From Alteromonadaceae bacterium UBA2620 (GTDB lineage: Bacteria > Pseudomonadota > Gammaproteobacteria > Enterobacterales > Alteromonadaceae), in NCBI GenBank assembly GCA_002339125.1, contig DDJQ01000044.1, forward strand, positions 1 through 16,273: a stretch of DNA of 16,273 bases, read 5' to 3'. Position numbers and translations under genes: made by a program. Each line of letters begins with the position of its first letter. Position 1 is the stretch's first letter. This document shows positions 6,709 through 14,295 of this stretch, one piece after another. Under the pieces are notes generated by a model. The model saw only the letters and a program-made list of their open reading frames with translations, was not told the DNA's origin and searched no databases.

Positions 6709-7977
6709 ATGACTCGCTTTCGCTGCTTAAGTGCTTTTATAGCTCTGTTTTCCTGTGCTCTGCATATCAATGTTAGCGCTGAAGAATGGCAACAAATCCC
6801 GGTGCCAGCCTCAGTAGAAATCATCAATGATGAGGGGCAACCGCAAACGCTGTCGCCAGCCTGTGCTCTGGAGACAATCACTGACCCTGCTACCGGGGCT
6901 GTTATTCCAAACGATTTCCACTTTTATTTTAAACCGGGCAATGCCGGTAAATTAGTGGTCTTTTTTAATGGTGGTGGTGCCTGTTGGAACGACGCAACCT
7001 GCGTGACATCGCTGGCTCTGAGCGGTGTACCTGGTGGCCGTCCTACTTATAACCCGTCTATGTACACCGAAAACTCGCCGGTCAATGCCGGGGGCATATT
7101 CGATGATGATAATCCGCGTAACCCCTTTGCCAACTGGAGTAAGGTGTTTATTCCTTATTGCACTGGCGATATCCACATTGGCTCAAATGATGTGGTGTAT
7201 GAAGATACCACTGGCATAATCACGGGCGTGCCTGCCGCGCCGGTTCCGGTGCGCCATCGCGGCTTTGATAATTTTATGGCTGTGCGCGAATGGTTAAAAG
7301 ACTACTATGCTCACAGCACGGTTAAGCCCCGCAGAATGCTGGTCGCCGGTTCCAGTGCTGGTGGTTATGGTGCCACTATCAATTTCCCATACCTGCAAGC
7401 TGCGTTCCCAAGAGCCCGTACCGCTTTGTTAAGCGATGGTGCAGCCGGCGTCTTGTCTGCGGGCTTCGTGGAATCGACCTTCTCCTTCGGTCATACCTGG
7501 GGCGTAGAAAATAGCCTGGCGCCTATGTTTGCTCAGTTTATGGGAGCTTATCAGGCAGCTACGTTAAATCAGGATATGATGGGCGTGCTGGCGGCCAGCT
7601 ATCCCCAGGTTCGTTTTGCTCAGTATTCCACGCAACTGGATGCAGTACAGGTGCTGTTCTACAAAATTTCCTCAGAGATTGACGCCGGTAATATGGATCC
7701 GTTTACCTGGGGCCTTACTGAAGATGACTACCTGTTGTTTATGGAGTGGAGCGCAGCAATGACAGGCTCTTATGCTTTCCTGAATGAGTATGTGCCGAAT
7801 TATCAATATTTTATTGGCGCAGGTGATGCACACACAGTGCTTACGAATACTTATCTCACCGCGCCGGGAGAAAATCCGTTTTATGATGAAAGAGCGGGGC
7901 GAATGCGATTCACTCGCTGGCTTCATCAGTTTGCTAACCGCTGGCAGTTCAGAAAAACCAGTGTGATTGACCAGTAA
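6709..7977 (+). CDS. Secreted pectinacetylesterase/NOTUM-family hydrolase
   Basis: 422-residue alpha/beta-hydrolase. Residues 1-24 form a Sec signal peptide with a likely cut after NVSA, so the enzyme is exported. FFNGGGACWN (85-94) is the oxyanion-hole signature of pectinacetylesterase/NOTUM proteins. GSSAGGYGA (214-222) holds the nucleophile Ser216. H375 in GDAHTVL is the probable catalytic His, and D311 in STQLDAVQ is a plausible Asp. Family members remove acetyl or acyl groups from polysaccharides or proteins, and some bacterial members are annotated vtpJ-like; the substrate here is unknown. The ATG has AAGGA 6 bases upstream, and a strong terminator follows the stop. The gene appears to be a single transcription unit, divergent from glpK. 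No pectin or other polysaccharide genes lie beside it. Confidence 0.8.
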   Translation: MTRFRCLSAFIALFSCALHINVSAEEWQQIPVPASVEIINDEGQPQTLSPACALETITDPATGAVIPNDFHFYFKPGNAGKLVVFFNGGGACWNDATCVTSLALSGVPGGRPTYNPSMYTENSPVNAGGIFDDDNPRNPFANWSKVFIPYCTGDIHIGSNDVVYEDTTGIITGVPAAPVPVRHRGFDNFMAVREWLKDYYAHSTVKPRRMLVAGSSAGGYGATINFPYLQAAFPRARTALLSDGAAGVLSAGFVESTFSFGHTWGVENSLAPMFAQFMGAYQAATLNQDMMGVLAASYPQVRFAQYSTQLDAVQVLFYKISSEIDAGNMDPFTWGLTEDDYLLFMEWSAAMTGSYAFLNEYVPNYQYFIGAGDAHTVLTNTYLTAPGENPFYDERAGRMRFTRWLHQFANRWQFRKTSVIDQ

Positions 7978-7983
7978 ATAGCT

Positions 7984-8009
7984 AAGGCTGCCATCTGGCA
8001 GCCTTTTTA
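7984..8009 (+). terminator. Intrinsic terminator of the secreted hydrolase gene
   Basis: AGGCTGCC-ATCT-GGCAGCCT (7985-8004) forms a perfect 8-bp GC-rich stem with a 4-base loop, running directly into a T run. It starts 7 bases after the stop codon. The opposite strand has no T tract, so it acts mainly on the rightward gene; the leftward glutaredoxin-MauE gene ends at 8020. Confidence 0.9.
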
Positions 8010-8019
8010 ATGACACGAA

Positions 8020-8751
8020 TTAGCTCAGTAGCATCAGTAAACCACCGCCAATCATAAACAGGTTTTCCGACAGTGAAATAAAGCCCAAAGGCACATTGCT
8101 GTCGCCGCCCACGCAGGCACATTTGAGTTCTCGCTTGTCTACATACACCGCTTTAAATACTGATACGGCACCAACGGTGCCGATAAACAGCGATACCGGA
8201 GCAACCCACAGGGCTGGCAAACCCGTTATCATGCCGATACCCGCATAGGCCTCCAGAAATGGATACCAATAACCGTAGCGCAGCCAGCGCATGGCAAGCA
8301 GGTCATAGGTAATAAAAGACTGCGTAAAGCTGTATAAATCCTGCAGTTTCTGCACTGCCAGAAAACACATGCTGACGGCAATAAACAGCAATAATGAAGA
8401 TAAACTCAGCAGGCTGCTGGATGAGGCAAACTGCCAACCGACGGTCATTAATGCTGCTACCGAAAAGATGGCGATAACCGGAGTGTAGGTAGTCCCTGTC
8501 TGGCCCGCCTCGCCTTTACCGAAATACTCGCGGAGGTCGTCGTAACCGCCAATCCGCTGGCCATCAATAAAGGTTTGAGGGGTAGTTTTAACATCGTATT
8601 GCTGTTTAAACGCATCGGTTTCTTCGCGGGAAGATAACTGATGATCTTCCACCTCAAACCCTTCCCGCTCCAGTAAATCTTTAGAGCGCAGGCCAAAAGG
8701 GCAAATATGTTGTGATGTCACCATGCGATAAAGCTCGGCTGTTTTATTCAT
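8020..8751 (-). CDS. Glutaredoxin-MauE membrane fusion protein
   Basis: 243 residues with two parts. Residues 8-78 are a glutaredoxin/thioredoxin-like domain with a single active-site cysteine (C17 in ICPFG), the cis-proline segment TTPQTF (56-61) and GGYDDL (68-73), typical of glutathione-binding folds. Residues about 90-243 hold some five membrane helices resembling MauE/DoxX-like redox-associated membrane proteins. A Cys-Ala-Cys pair (C211, C213) lies in the loop before PLGFISLSEN. The likely role is thiol-disulfide transfer across or at the inner membrane, by analogy with MauE; partners are unknown. The CPxC second cysteine is replaced by Gly, so the soluble domain is monothiol-like. AAGGA precedes the ATG at a short 4-base spacing. 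It appears monocistronic. Confidence 0.8.
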   Translation of the reverse strand: MNKTAELYRMVTSQHICPFGLRSKDLLEREGFEVEDHQLSSREETDAFKQQYDVKTTPQTFIDGQRIGGYDDLREYFGKGEAGQTGTTYTPVIAIFSVAALMTVGWQFASSSSLLSLSSLLLFIAVSMCFLAVQKLQDLYSFTQSFITYDLLAMRWLRYGYWYPFLEAYAGIGMITGLPALWVAPVSLFIGTVGAVSVFKAVYVDKRELKCACVGGDSNVPLGFISLSENLFMIGGGLLMLLS

Positions 8752-8831
8752 GAAGTCCTTCGCAATGAAAATTATTCACACCCTACGCGACCAACCTGCA
8801 ATAACTACAGCACAACACGTTAAAATAGAGG

Positions 8832-8842
8832 GTGTTTAACAC
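8832..8842. promoter_or_regulatory. Small inverted repeat upstream of the glutaredoxin-MauE gene
   Basis: GTGTT-T-AACAC is a perfect 11-base inverted repeat in the 175-base gap between the DUF3224 stop and the glutaredoxin-MauE start, 81 bases upstream of the latter. It could be an operator for the leftward gene. No clear -35/-10 pair was found nearby, so this rests on symmetry alone. Confidence 0.25.
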
Positions 8843-8854
8843 TTTACGGAAGAG

Positions 8855-8879
8855 CATTGCAGGAACCATTCCTGCAATG
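8855..8879 (-). terminator. Hairpin downstream of the DUF3224 gene
   Basis: CATTGCAGGAA, a 3-base loop CCA, then TTCCTGCAATG: an 11-bp perfect stem lying 47 bases beyond the DUF3224 stop on its strand. It is probably the terminator of that gene, but the following leftward sequence (CTCTTCC) is only pyrimidine-rich, with no T run. An operator role is possible. Confidence 0.5.
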
Positions 8880-8926
8880 GTAAATCATTATTGTTAACTG
8901 CTTAGTGGCTTACTACCGCGGGGGCC

Positions 8927-9304
8927 TCAGGTAAAATCGAATTCAAAGTCGTAGTAGTGCTTACCATCGACTATTTGAATTTGCATATTTCCGTATAAAC
9001 CTTCCAGGCCGTCGGTGGCTGTATCTGGTACCACTACGATGGTTAGCTTTTGCTCGCCCCGGCTCATAATGCCCAGATGTTGCAGGGAGAAGCTGCCTTT
9101 TTTGCCCTGTAGTTCGCCTTCAAAGGTTTCGATGGCTACGTAACCTGCCGACCCCTGCACTGTGCTGTGTTTACTGAGCATCTGTCCACTGGAAGTACCG
9201 GCAAGCTCGCCGGTAAAGGATTTTGTGAATAGCATTCTGCCCATGTCCAGCTCGTCCTGCTGTGGGGTTAACTCAACGGCAAATTCTCCTAATACGCGTT
9301 GCAT
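8927..9304 (-). CDS. DUF3224 domain-containing protein
   Basis: 125-residue protein covering the whole DUF3224 family. Conserved parts visible are GRMLFTKSFTGEL (22-34), SSGQML (38-43), GSAGYVAIETFEGELQGKKG (51-70), FSLQHLGIMSRG (72-83), VVPDTATDGLEGLYG (91-105) and a C-terminal GKHYYDFEFDF stretch. The fold is a small beta-barrel like allene-oxide-cyclase/lipocalin-type proteins; no enzymatic role is established that I know of. There is no signal peptide, so it is probably cytoplasmic. AAGGAG sits 9 bases before the ATG, supporting the start. It is flanked by the hairpin at 8855 and by the divergent speA control region, and stands alone. Confidence 0.88.
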   Translation of the reverse strand: MQRVLGEFAVELTPQQDELDMGRMLFTKSFTGELAGTSSGQMLSKHSTVQGSAGYVAIETFEGELQGKKGSFSLQHLGIMSRGEQKLTIVVVPDTATDGLEGLYGNMQIQIVDGKHYYDFEFDFT

Positions 9305-9587
9305 TCCCTCATACTCCTTTCCGTGGACTTATCCCGGCACCATGAAATGCTCACAGATAATATGTTAACGTCATGAATTTGTACTACTTTATAGTACTGT
9401 GGTGGGTAAAAAATAGCCAACAAATTTCTATCATATTGACTTAATACGTAAAAAAGCAGTAATCCGGGTCAGTTTTAGATGCGTAAATTGTCATAGCGCT
9501 GACTGTAAAGACCGTTATAATACGCGCCATGTGTATGTCAGCTGCAAATCATTTTTACCAGCACGCAAAATATTTAAGGTGTTAGCG
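9305..9587. promoter_or_regulatory. Divergent control region of the DUF3224 gene and speA
   Basis: No gene is seen in these 283 bases. A perfect -10 hexamer TATAAT (9516-9521) in the context CGTTATAATACGCGCC would start speA transcription near 9528, leaving a leader of about 60 bases. The best -35-like element, TTGTCA at 9488-9493, is 22 bases away, which is too far, so the -35 is weak. GTACTA-CTTTA-TAGTAC (9381-9397) is an inverted repeat about 80 bases upstream of the DUF3224 start and may be an operator for it. Confidence 0.5.
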
Positions 9588-11516
9588 ATGGATGGAACTT
9601 CTCAGGAGTGGTCTGTTGAAGAGGCAGAACGCGTATACGGCGTTTCCCGTTGGGGCGGTGGCTATTTTCACATTGGTGAAAACGGCAATATCAAGGTCAC
9701 ACCCAACCCTTCAGATCCATCAATTCAAATCGATTTCAAAGCGGTCATTGAAGAGATCCATCAGGAAGGCGTGCAACTGCCAGTTGTAGTACGTTTTCAT
9801 GATATTTTGCGTTCTCAGGTTGCTAATCTGAATACTATCTTCCGCAATACCATTGCAGAGGCTGAATACAGCGGCGAATATCAGGGCGTGTATCCGGTGA
9901 AAGTTAACCAGATGCGTGAAGTGGTGGAAGAGATCGTTGATGTGGGTGAACACTACAACTATGGTCTTGAGGCCGGTTCTAAGGCTGAGCTCATTACCGT
10001 GTTGGCACTTAACACCAATGAAGACTCATTGACCATTCTTAATGGCTATAAAGATGAAGAGTTTATGCGTTTGGCATTGCTCGGTCGCAAACTCGGTCGG
10101 CGCATGGTTGTGGTCGTTGAGAAATACTCAGAGCTACTGTTACTGGTTAAAATCTCCAAAGAACTGGGCATTGAACCGTTAATTGGTGTACGCGCCAAAA
10201 TGACAGTGAAGGGCCGTGGCAAATGGGAAAGCTCCGGTGGCGAACGTGCCAAATTTGGTTTGAGTTTTGCCGAAATCATCAATACCGCCCGTTACCTCAA
10301 AGAACAGGGAATGGCTCACTGCCTGAAGCTACTGCATTTTCATATTGGCAGCCAGCTTACCGACATCCGCTCGGTAAAAGAGGCGATTTCTGAAGGCGGT
10401 CGCATTTATGCCGAAATGCATAAAATGGGTTTCCCGCTCGACTACGTTGATGTAGGTGGTGGTCTGGGTATCGACTACGATGGTACTGCTTCAACCAGTG
10501 AGTCCTCGCGTAACTACTCCATGCAGGAGTATGTGGCCGACGTGGTTTACGGTATGAAAGAAGTGTGTGATCTTGAAGGCGTGCCGCATCCTAATCTGGT
10601 TAGTGAAAGTGGCCGTGCGATTACCGCTCACCACAGCTGCGTAATTACTCAGATTATGGGTGAAATCCGCTCCAACAGCGCAGGAGTAGACACCAGCGAA
10701 GCCGAAGGTGAGCATTATTTCGTAAAGAACATGCGCGAAATGGCCAGCACCTTCGACCAGCAAACCAATATGCAGGAACTGTATAACGACGCCTCTCAAT
10801 ACAAAGAGCAGGCGCTTGATGCATTCAAGCTGCGCGTTCTTTCGTTAGAAGAACTGGCAAAAATCGAAACCCTGTACTGGGAGATCATGGAGCGTTTGCA
10901 GAAGTACTACGCCCACGCTGAGTATGTACCCGAAGAGCTGCAGGAGCTTGATTACAGCTTGTCATCACAATATCTGTGTAATTTCTCAGTGTTTCAGTCG
11001 GCTGCTGATACCTGGGCCATCGACCAGCTGTTGCCGGTTGTGCCTATCTCGCGGATGAACGAGCGGCCGGACGTAAACTGCTCGCTGGTAGATATTACCT
11101 GCGACAGCGACGGAAAAATCGACCAGTTCACTGTTGGTCGTGAGATCACCGATGTGTTACCCATGCATAAACTTCAGCCTAACGAGCCATACTATATCGG
11201 GCTGTTCCTGACCGGCGCTTATCAGGACGTAATGGGTGATATGCATAATCTGTTTGGTCGTCTGAACGAAGTGCATATCTTTAGTTACGACGACGATCCG
11301 GAAGATTTCTACATCGAAGAAGTGGTGAAAGGATCATCGGTAGAAGATGTACTGAGCATTATGCAGTACAACCCTAAAGCCATGGCTTACGATGTTAAAC
11401 GGTTAATCGACAAGCAGGTGTCGGCGGGCAATATCAAACCCCGCGAGGGTGTGCGTTGGACAGACTTTTATGAGGCCTGTCTGAGCGGTTATACCTATTT
11501 AAAAACCGGCAAATAA
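9588..11516 (+). CDS. speA: Biosynthetic arginine decarboxylase
   Basis: 642-residue PLP enzyme (fold III) that converts arginine to agmatine and CO2, the first step of putrescine synthesis by the agmatine route. The PLP lysine is K105 in YPVKVNQ. HFHIGSQ (250-256) and the glycine-rich VDVGGGLGIDYDG (287-299) bind the cofactor phosphate and ring. C505 in DITCDSDG matches the active-site Cys supplied by the partner subunit. An insertion of helices between the barrel and C-terminal domain (about 390-460) is typical of SpeA. E. coli SpeA is 658 residues. The ATG at 9588 is chosen because TAAGGTG precedes it; a GTG at 9531 would lie almost at the predicted transcription start. No agmatinase or agmatine deiminase gene is next to it. 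A GC-rich hairpin follows the stop. Confidence 0.96.
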   Translation: MDGTSQEWSVEEAERVYGVSRWGGGYFHIGENGNIKVTPNPSDPSIQIDFKAVIEEIHQEGVQLPVVVRFHDILRSQVANLNTIFRNTIAEAEYSGEYQGVYPVKVNQMREVVEEIVDVGEHYNYGLEAGSKAELITVLALNTNEDSLTILNGYKDEEFMRLALLGRKLGRRMVVVVEKYSELLLLVKISKELGIEPLIGVRAKMTVKGRGKWESSGGERAKFGLSFAEIINTARYLKEQGMAHCLKLLHFHIGSQLTDIRSVKEAISEGGRIYAEMHKMGFPLDYVDVGGGLGIDYDGTASTSESSRNYSMQEYVADVVYGMKEVCDLEGVPHPNLVSESGRAITAHHSCVITQIMGEIRSNSAGVDTSEAEGEHYFVKNMREMASTFDQQTNMQELYNDASQYKEQALDAFKLRVLSLEELAKIETLYWEIMERLQKYYAHAEYVPEELQELDYSLSSQYLCNFSVFQSAADTWAIDQLLPVVPISRMNERPDVNCSLVDITCDSDGKIDQFTVGREITDVLPMHKLQPNEPYYIGLFLTGAYQDVMGDMHNLFGRLNEVHIFSYDDDPEDFYIEEVVKGSSVEDVLSIMQYNPKAMAYDVKRLIDKQVSAGNIKPREGVRWTDFYEACLSGYTYLKTGK

Positions 11517-11522
11517 CACCAG

Positions 11523-11548
11523 CCCCGCCCCCAATTCTGTGGGCGGGG
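11523..11548. terminator. GC-rich hairpin between speA and the serine hydrolase gene
   Basis: CCCCGCCC (11523-11530) pairs perfectly with GGGCGGGG (11541-11548) around a 10-base loop, filling the 34-base gap between two convergent genes. No T tract follows on either strand (AACTAC on one side, CTGGTG on the other). It probably limits read-through in both directions but may be an inefficient terminator. Confidence 0.6.
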
Positions 11549-11550
11549 AA

Positions 11551-12705
11551 CTACTCCGGCGAGCGACGTTTTGCCTGCTCAAAGTAAGCCTCCCAGAACT
11601 CCGCCGTGGTGGTGTTTATGAGATTAGACTCAGCGTTCATCAGCATCACATAGCCGGCTTTGTATTTCGGCGAAAACGACACATCTGCACGATAGCCTTT
11701 TACCCAGCCGCCATGATAGTTAAGCACCTCGCCGGCATAATCATAAATCCGCCAGCCAAGACCATAGTGGGCATCGCTAAGATCGTCACGCCAGCCGCGG
11801 CGGTAAACTTCACGGGTGGTGCGTACCCGCGGGGTGGTTACTGCTGCCACAACATCTTCCGGCACAACAGTGGGAAACTCTAATAACATCGCCTGCAGCC
11901 AGCGGGTCATGTCGTTGATGCTGGCATTCACACCGGCCGCGGGCGTAAACCGGTAGTAATTACTTTCCACCTGGCCCTCGCGCCAGCGATTTCGCGCTAT
12001 GGCAATGTGCGGGCGGGCCCACTGCCCGGAAGCCAGCAAGCCGCCTTTGCCGGCACTGGCAGTATCCATTCCCAGCGGTGTGAGTAATTGCTCCTGCAAC
12101 TGGCGCTGATAAGAGGTATTGCGACTGACAAAATACTCCTGGATCACGCCAAACAGCGCGTTCTGATAAGTGTAACACTCGCCGGGCTGACACAAGGGTT
12201 CGAGTCCGGCGAGTTGATTGAGGACCCGCTTTAATGGGTAATTCGCTTCAATAAGATTGTCGTAAGCGTTAGGCATAAAGCCACTGGACTGGCCAACAAT
12301 ATGGCCCAGTGTCATGCCTGGGTTCAATGTGCCTGCGGCGCCCAGCGTAGGGCTCATTTCGGTCACGGGGGTCGTCCAGTCGAGTTGATTCTGCCGCACC
12401 AGCTTGGCCATCAGTACAGCGGTAAAGGTCTTCGATACCGATGCCAGGCGGAACACCGTATTCTCGTCAACAGGCTTCCCGCCACTGTGAGTTCTGCCGT
12501 AAACCTTGATAACCGGCGACTTGCCCTGCTGATAAAATACCATGGCGTAACCGGGCACATTGTATTTGCGTGCGTCGCGCTTTACCTGGGCAGCATAGTC
12601 TTCAAACCACTGGTCGGCGGCGATCGTGGTGTTACTAACAATGCATCCAGGCATTACACACAGCGCGATAAAACAGTACCGACGCAGCAAGTCCAAATAA
12701 GGCAA
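11551..12705 (-). CDS. Exported serine hydrolase, class C beta-lactamase family
   Basis: 384-residue protein of the beta-lactamase/transpeptidase-like (COG1680) family. Motif 1 SVSK (S89-K92) holds the nucleophile and general base, motif 2 is YQN (Y180-N182), and motif 3 is HGG (331-333), where true class C beta-lactamases have KTG. The HGG version is typical of esterases or D-amino-acid peptidases of this fold, so antibiotic resistance should not be assumed. The N-terminus has Arg-Arg, a hydrophobic stretch (11-23) and TIAA before D31, a likely signal peptidase I site; Cys21 after MPG is only a poor lipobox. The start is a TTG, supported by GGAG 8 bases upstream and an in-frame stop further up. 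Its promoter lies at 12760-12788. Confidence 0.85.
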   Translation of the reverse strand: MPYLDLLRRYCFIALCVMPGCIVSNTTIAADQWFEDYAAQVKRDARKYNVPGYAMVFYQQGKSPVIKVYGRTHSGGKPVDENTVFRLASVSKTFTAVLMAKLVRQNQLDWTTPVTEMSPTLGAAGTLNPGMTLGHIVGQSSGFMPNAYDNLIEANYPLKRVLNQLAGLEPLCQPGECYTYQNALFGVIQEYFVSRNTSYQRQLQEQLLTPLGMDTASAGKGGLLASGQWARPHIAIARNRWREGQVESNYYRFTPAAGVNASINDMTRWLQAMLLEFPTVVPEDVVAAVTTPRVRTTREVYRRGWRDDLSDAHYGLGWRIYDYAGEVLNYHGGWVKGYRADVSFSPKYKAGYVMLMNAESNLINTTTAEFWEAYFEQAKRRSPE

Positions 12706-12759
12706 ACAAAAAACTCCGGAATATGGGATTGAATATTATTGTGGCAAATGATCGACGCT

Positions 12760-12788
12760 ATTATGCGGGGTGACCGCACAGTGATCAA
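12760..12788 (-). promoter_or_regulatory. Sigma-70-like promoter with inverted repeat in the spacer
   Basis: Read leftward, TTGATC (12788-12783) and CATAAT (12765-12760) are 17 bases apart, matching 4 of 6 and 5 of 6 consensus bases. Transcription would start near 12753, about 48 bases before the TTG start of the serine hydrolase. An inverted repeat, TGCGG-GGTGA-CCGCA (12764-12778), sits in the spacer and overlaps the -10, a good position for a repressor. Confidence 0.55.
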
Positions 12789-12867
12789 CTCATTGAAAGT
12801 AAGTGCTGATTAATCCATCGCTGACTGTCAGTTCCGATTTCTTCGCAACCTGTTCAGCAAAGCAGGC

Positions 12868-12873
12868 TACAAT
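12868..12873 (+). promoter_or_regulatory. Candidate -10 of the alkylation-repair operon
   Basis: TACAAT matches 5 of 6 bases of the -10 consensus and lies 30 bases upstream of the Ada-AlkA start. The -35 region is poor (GCAACC at 17-base spacing), which would suit a promoter that needs an activator such as the operon's own Ada/AraC protein. The Ada-box resemblance nearby is too weak to claim. Confidence 0.35.
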
Positions 12874-12903
12874 GGCCATATGTAAATCAACCGCGAGACT
12901 GCG

Positions 12904-14295
12904 ATGCTCACCCCCGCTCTGCAACAACAGTACTCTGAGGCCCGAAAATCGAGGGATCGCCGGTTTGACGGGCGGTTTTTTGTGGCAGTAAAAACTACCG
13001 GCATTTTTTGTCGGCCTGTCTGTCCTGCCCGTCTGCCGGATGAAAAAAACGTCGATTATTATCATTATGCCCAGCAGGCTATTGAACAGGGCTATCGGCC
13101 TTGTTTGCGGTGTCGGCCAGACAGCGCTCCGGGCTCATTTGCCTGGCGCGGCGTGAGTACCACCACCCAGCGTGCCATGCGCTTATTGAGTGAAGCGCTG
13201 GATGAAACGGTGCAGGCCATCGCTGAGCGGTTAGGGATCAGTGAGCGCTACCTTGGGCAGTTGATCAACCGGGAAGTGGGTATGTCTCCCAAACGGTTTC
13301 AGCTTCACAGCCGTTTATTGCTGGCTAAACGCCTACTGCAGCAAACGTCTCTGCCAGTGGAGGACGTGGCATTGGCCTGCGGGTTTCAATCGAGTCGCAG
13401 CCTGCAAAGCCACTTAAAAAAGGATTTTGCCTTAACCGCCGGTGATATTCGCAAGGCTGGCGGGCGGCAGGCCTTGGCATCGGAACTAGTGCTTTTTATG
13501 CCGGTTCGTTTACCCTACAACTGGCCCCAGATCCGGGACTTTCTGCAATTAAGAGCACTGACGGATATCGAGAGTGTGGATGCGCGAAGTTATAGCCGTG
13601 CCTTTAGTGTTGATAATGAGCCGGGTTTTGTTTGCGCTACCTTCGATGAACAACAAGGCGGCTTTCACATAAAAGCGCAGCTCACCCGACCACAGCACTT
13701 GCAGCCGTTGCTGAGCACTTTGCGCCGGGTACTGGACATGGATACCGATCCTCATAGTGTCGCGCAGGCATTAAGCAACGCCGGATTATCGCCTGAGCTG
13801 CAGACCACCGGCGTACGTTTACCCGGTGTGTGGAGTGTATTTGAAGCCGGCTGCCGGGCAATTATAGGTCAGCAAATCAGTATCAAAGCGGCAATCACGC
13901 AGTTGCAGCGTTTGAGCAACGAGCTGGGTGAAAAGCAGCCATATGGCCACACTTTTCCAACCCCGCAGCAAGTGGCATCGTCGTCGCTGGACATGCTTAA
14001 AATGCCAGGAGCCAGAAAGCAGGCTATCCGCGATTTTGCCACATTGGTGGCAGCAAATCCGGGGCGGGAAATCAGCGACAGTGACATTCTGGCCATCAAA
14101 GGGATTGGCCCCTGGACCTTACAGTATATTAAACTGCGAGGCAGCAGTGAGCCGGATATCTATCTGGAGAAAGATCTTATCGTTGCCCGACAGGTACAGC
14201 GCTTTGCCATCAAAGCATCGCTGGCTGCACCATGGCGCAGTTACCTCACCATCCAGCTATGGCTACTGGCCAATCAACACACCGGAGAAACCTAA
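12904..14295 (+). CDS. alkA: Ada sensor / AraC / AlkA 3-methyladenine glycosylase fusion
   Basis: 463-residue three-part protein. Residues about 10-85 are the Ada N-terminal zinc domain with C36, C40, C67 and C70 (FCRPVCPAR and RPCLRCRPD); in Ada, the first of these accepts a methyl group from phosphotriesters and turns the protein into an activator. Residues about 86-186 are an AraC-type double helix-turn-helix. Residues about 195-310 are the AlkA N-terminal domain, and 310-460 the HhH-GPD glycosylase core, with hairpin IKGIGPWTLQYI (398-409) and catalytic Asp424, aligned to E. coli AlkA D238. It should excise alkylated bases such as 3-methyladenine and sense damage. The same Ada-AlkA fusion is known elsewhere, for example in mycobacteria. 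The ATG is the first plausible start. Its stop overlaps the ogt start. Confidence 0.92.
   Translation: MLTPALQQQYSEARKSRDRRFDGRFFVAVKTTGIFCRPVCPARLPDEKNVDYYHYAQQAIEQGYRPCLRCRPDSAPGSFAWRGVSTTTQRAMRLLSEALDETVQAIAERLGISERYLGQLINREVGMSPKRFQLHSRLLLAKRLLQQTSLPVEDVALACGFQSSRSLQSHLKKDFALTAGDIRKAGGRQALASELVLFMPVRLPYNWPQIRDFLQLRALTDIESVDARSYSRAFSVDNEPGFVCATFDEQQGGFHIKAQLTRPQHLQPLLSTLRRVLDMDTDPHSVAQALSNAGLSPELQTTGVRLPGVWSVFEAGCRAIIGQQISIKAAITQLQRLSNELGEKQPYGHTFPTPQQVASSSLDMLKMPGARKQAIRDFATLVAANPGREISDSDILAIKGIGPWTLQYIKLRGSSEPDIYLEKDLIVARQVQRFAIKASLAAPWRSYLTIQLWLLANQHTGET

Noticed and set aside
9531..9587. GTG at 9531 as the speA start
   Set aside because: It lies about 10 bases after the TATAAT -10 hexamer and has no ribosome-binding site; the ATG at 9588 has TAAGGTG and family-like N-terminal sequence.
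11551..12705. Antibiotic-resistance beta-lactamase
   Set aside because: The third motif is HGG rather than KTG, and the family includes many esterases and peptidases; no AmpR-like regulator is adjacent.
12301..12732. 143-residue + strand open frame
   Set aside because: Antisense to the serine hydrolase gene, whose SxxK, YxN and HGG motifs prove the real frame.
12830..12873. Ada-box-like sequence before the repair operon (ATTTCTTCGCAA and AAAGCAGG)
   Set aside because: Only part of the E. coli AAT-N6-GCAA pattern is met, and the position relative to the weak -10 does not settle it.
14232..14294. Upstream ATG for ogt
   Set aside because: It would overlap the alkA coding sequence by 64 bases and add residues unlike Ogt; the TAATG junction is the usual coupled start.
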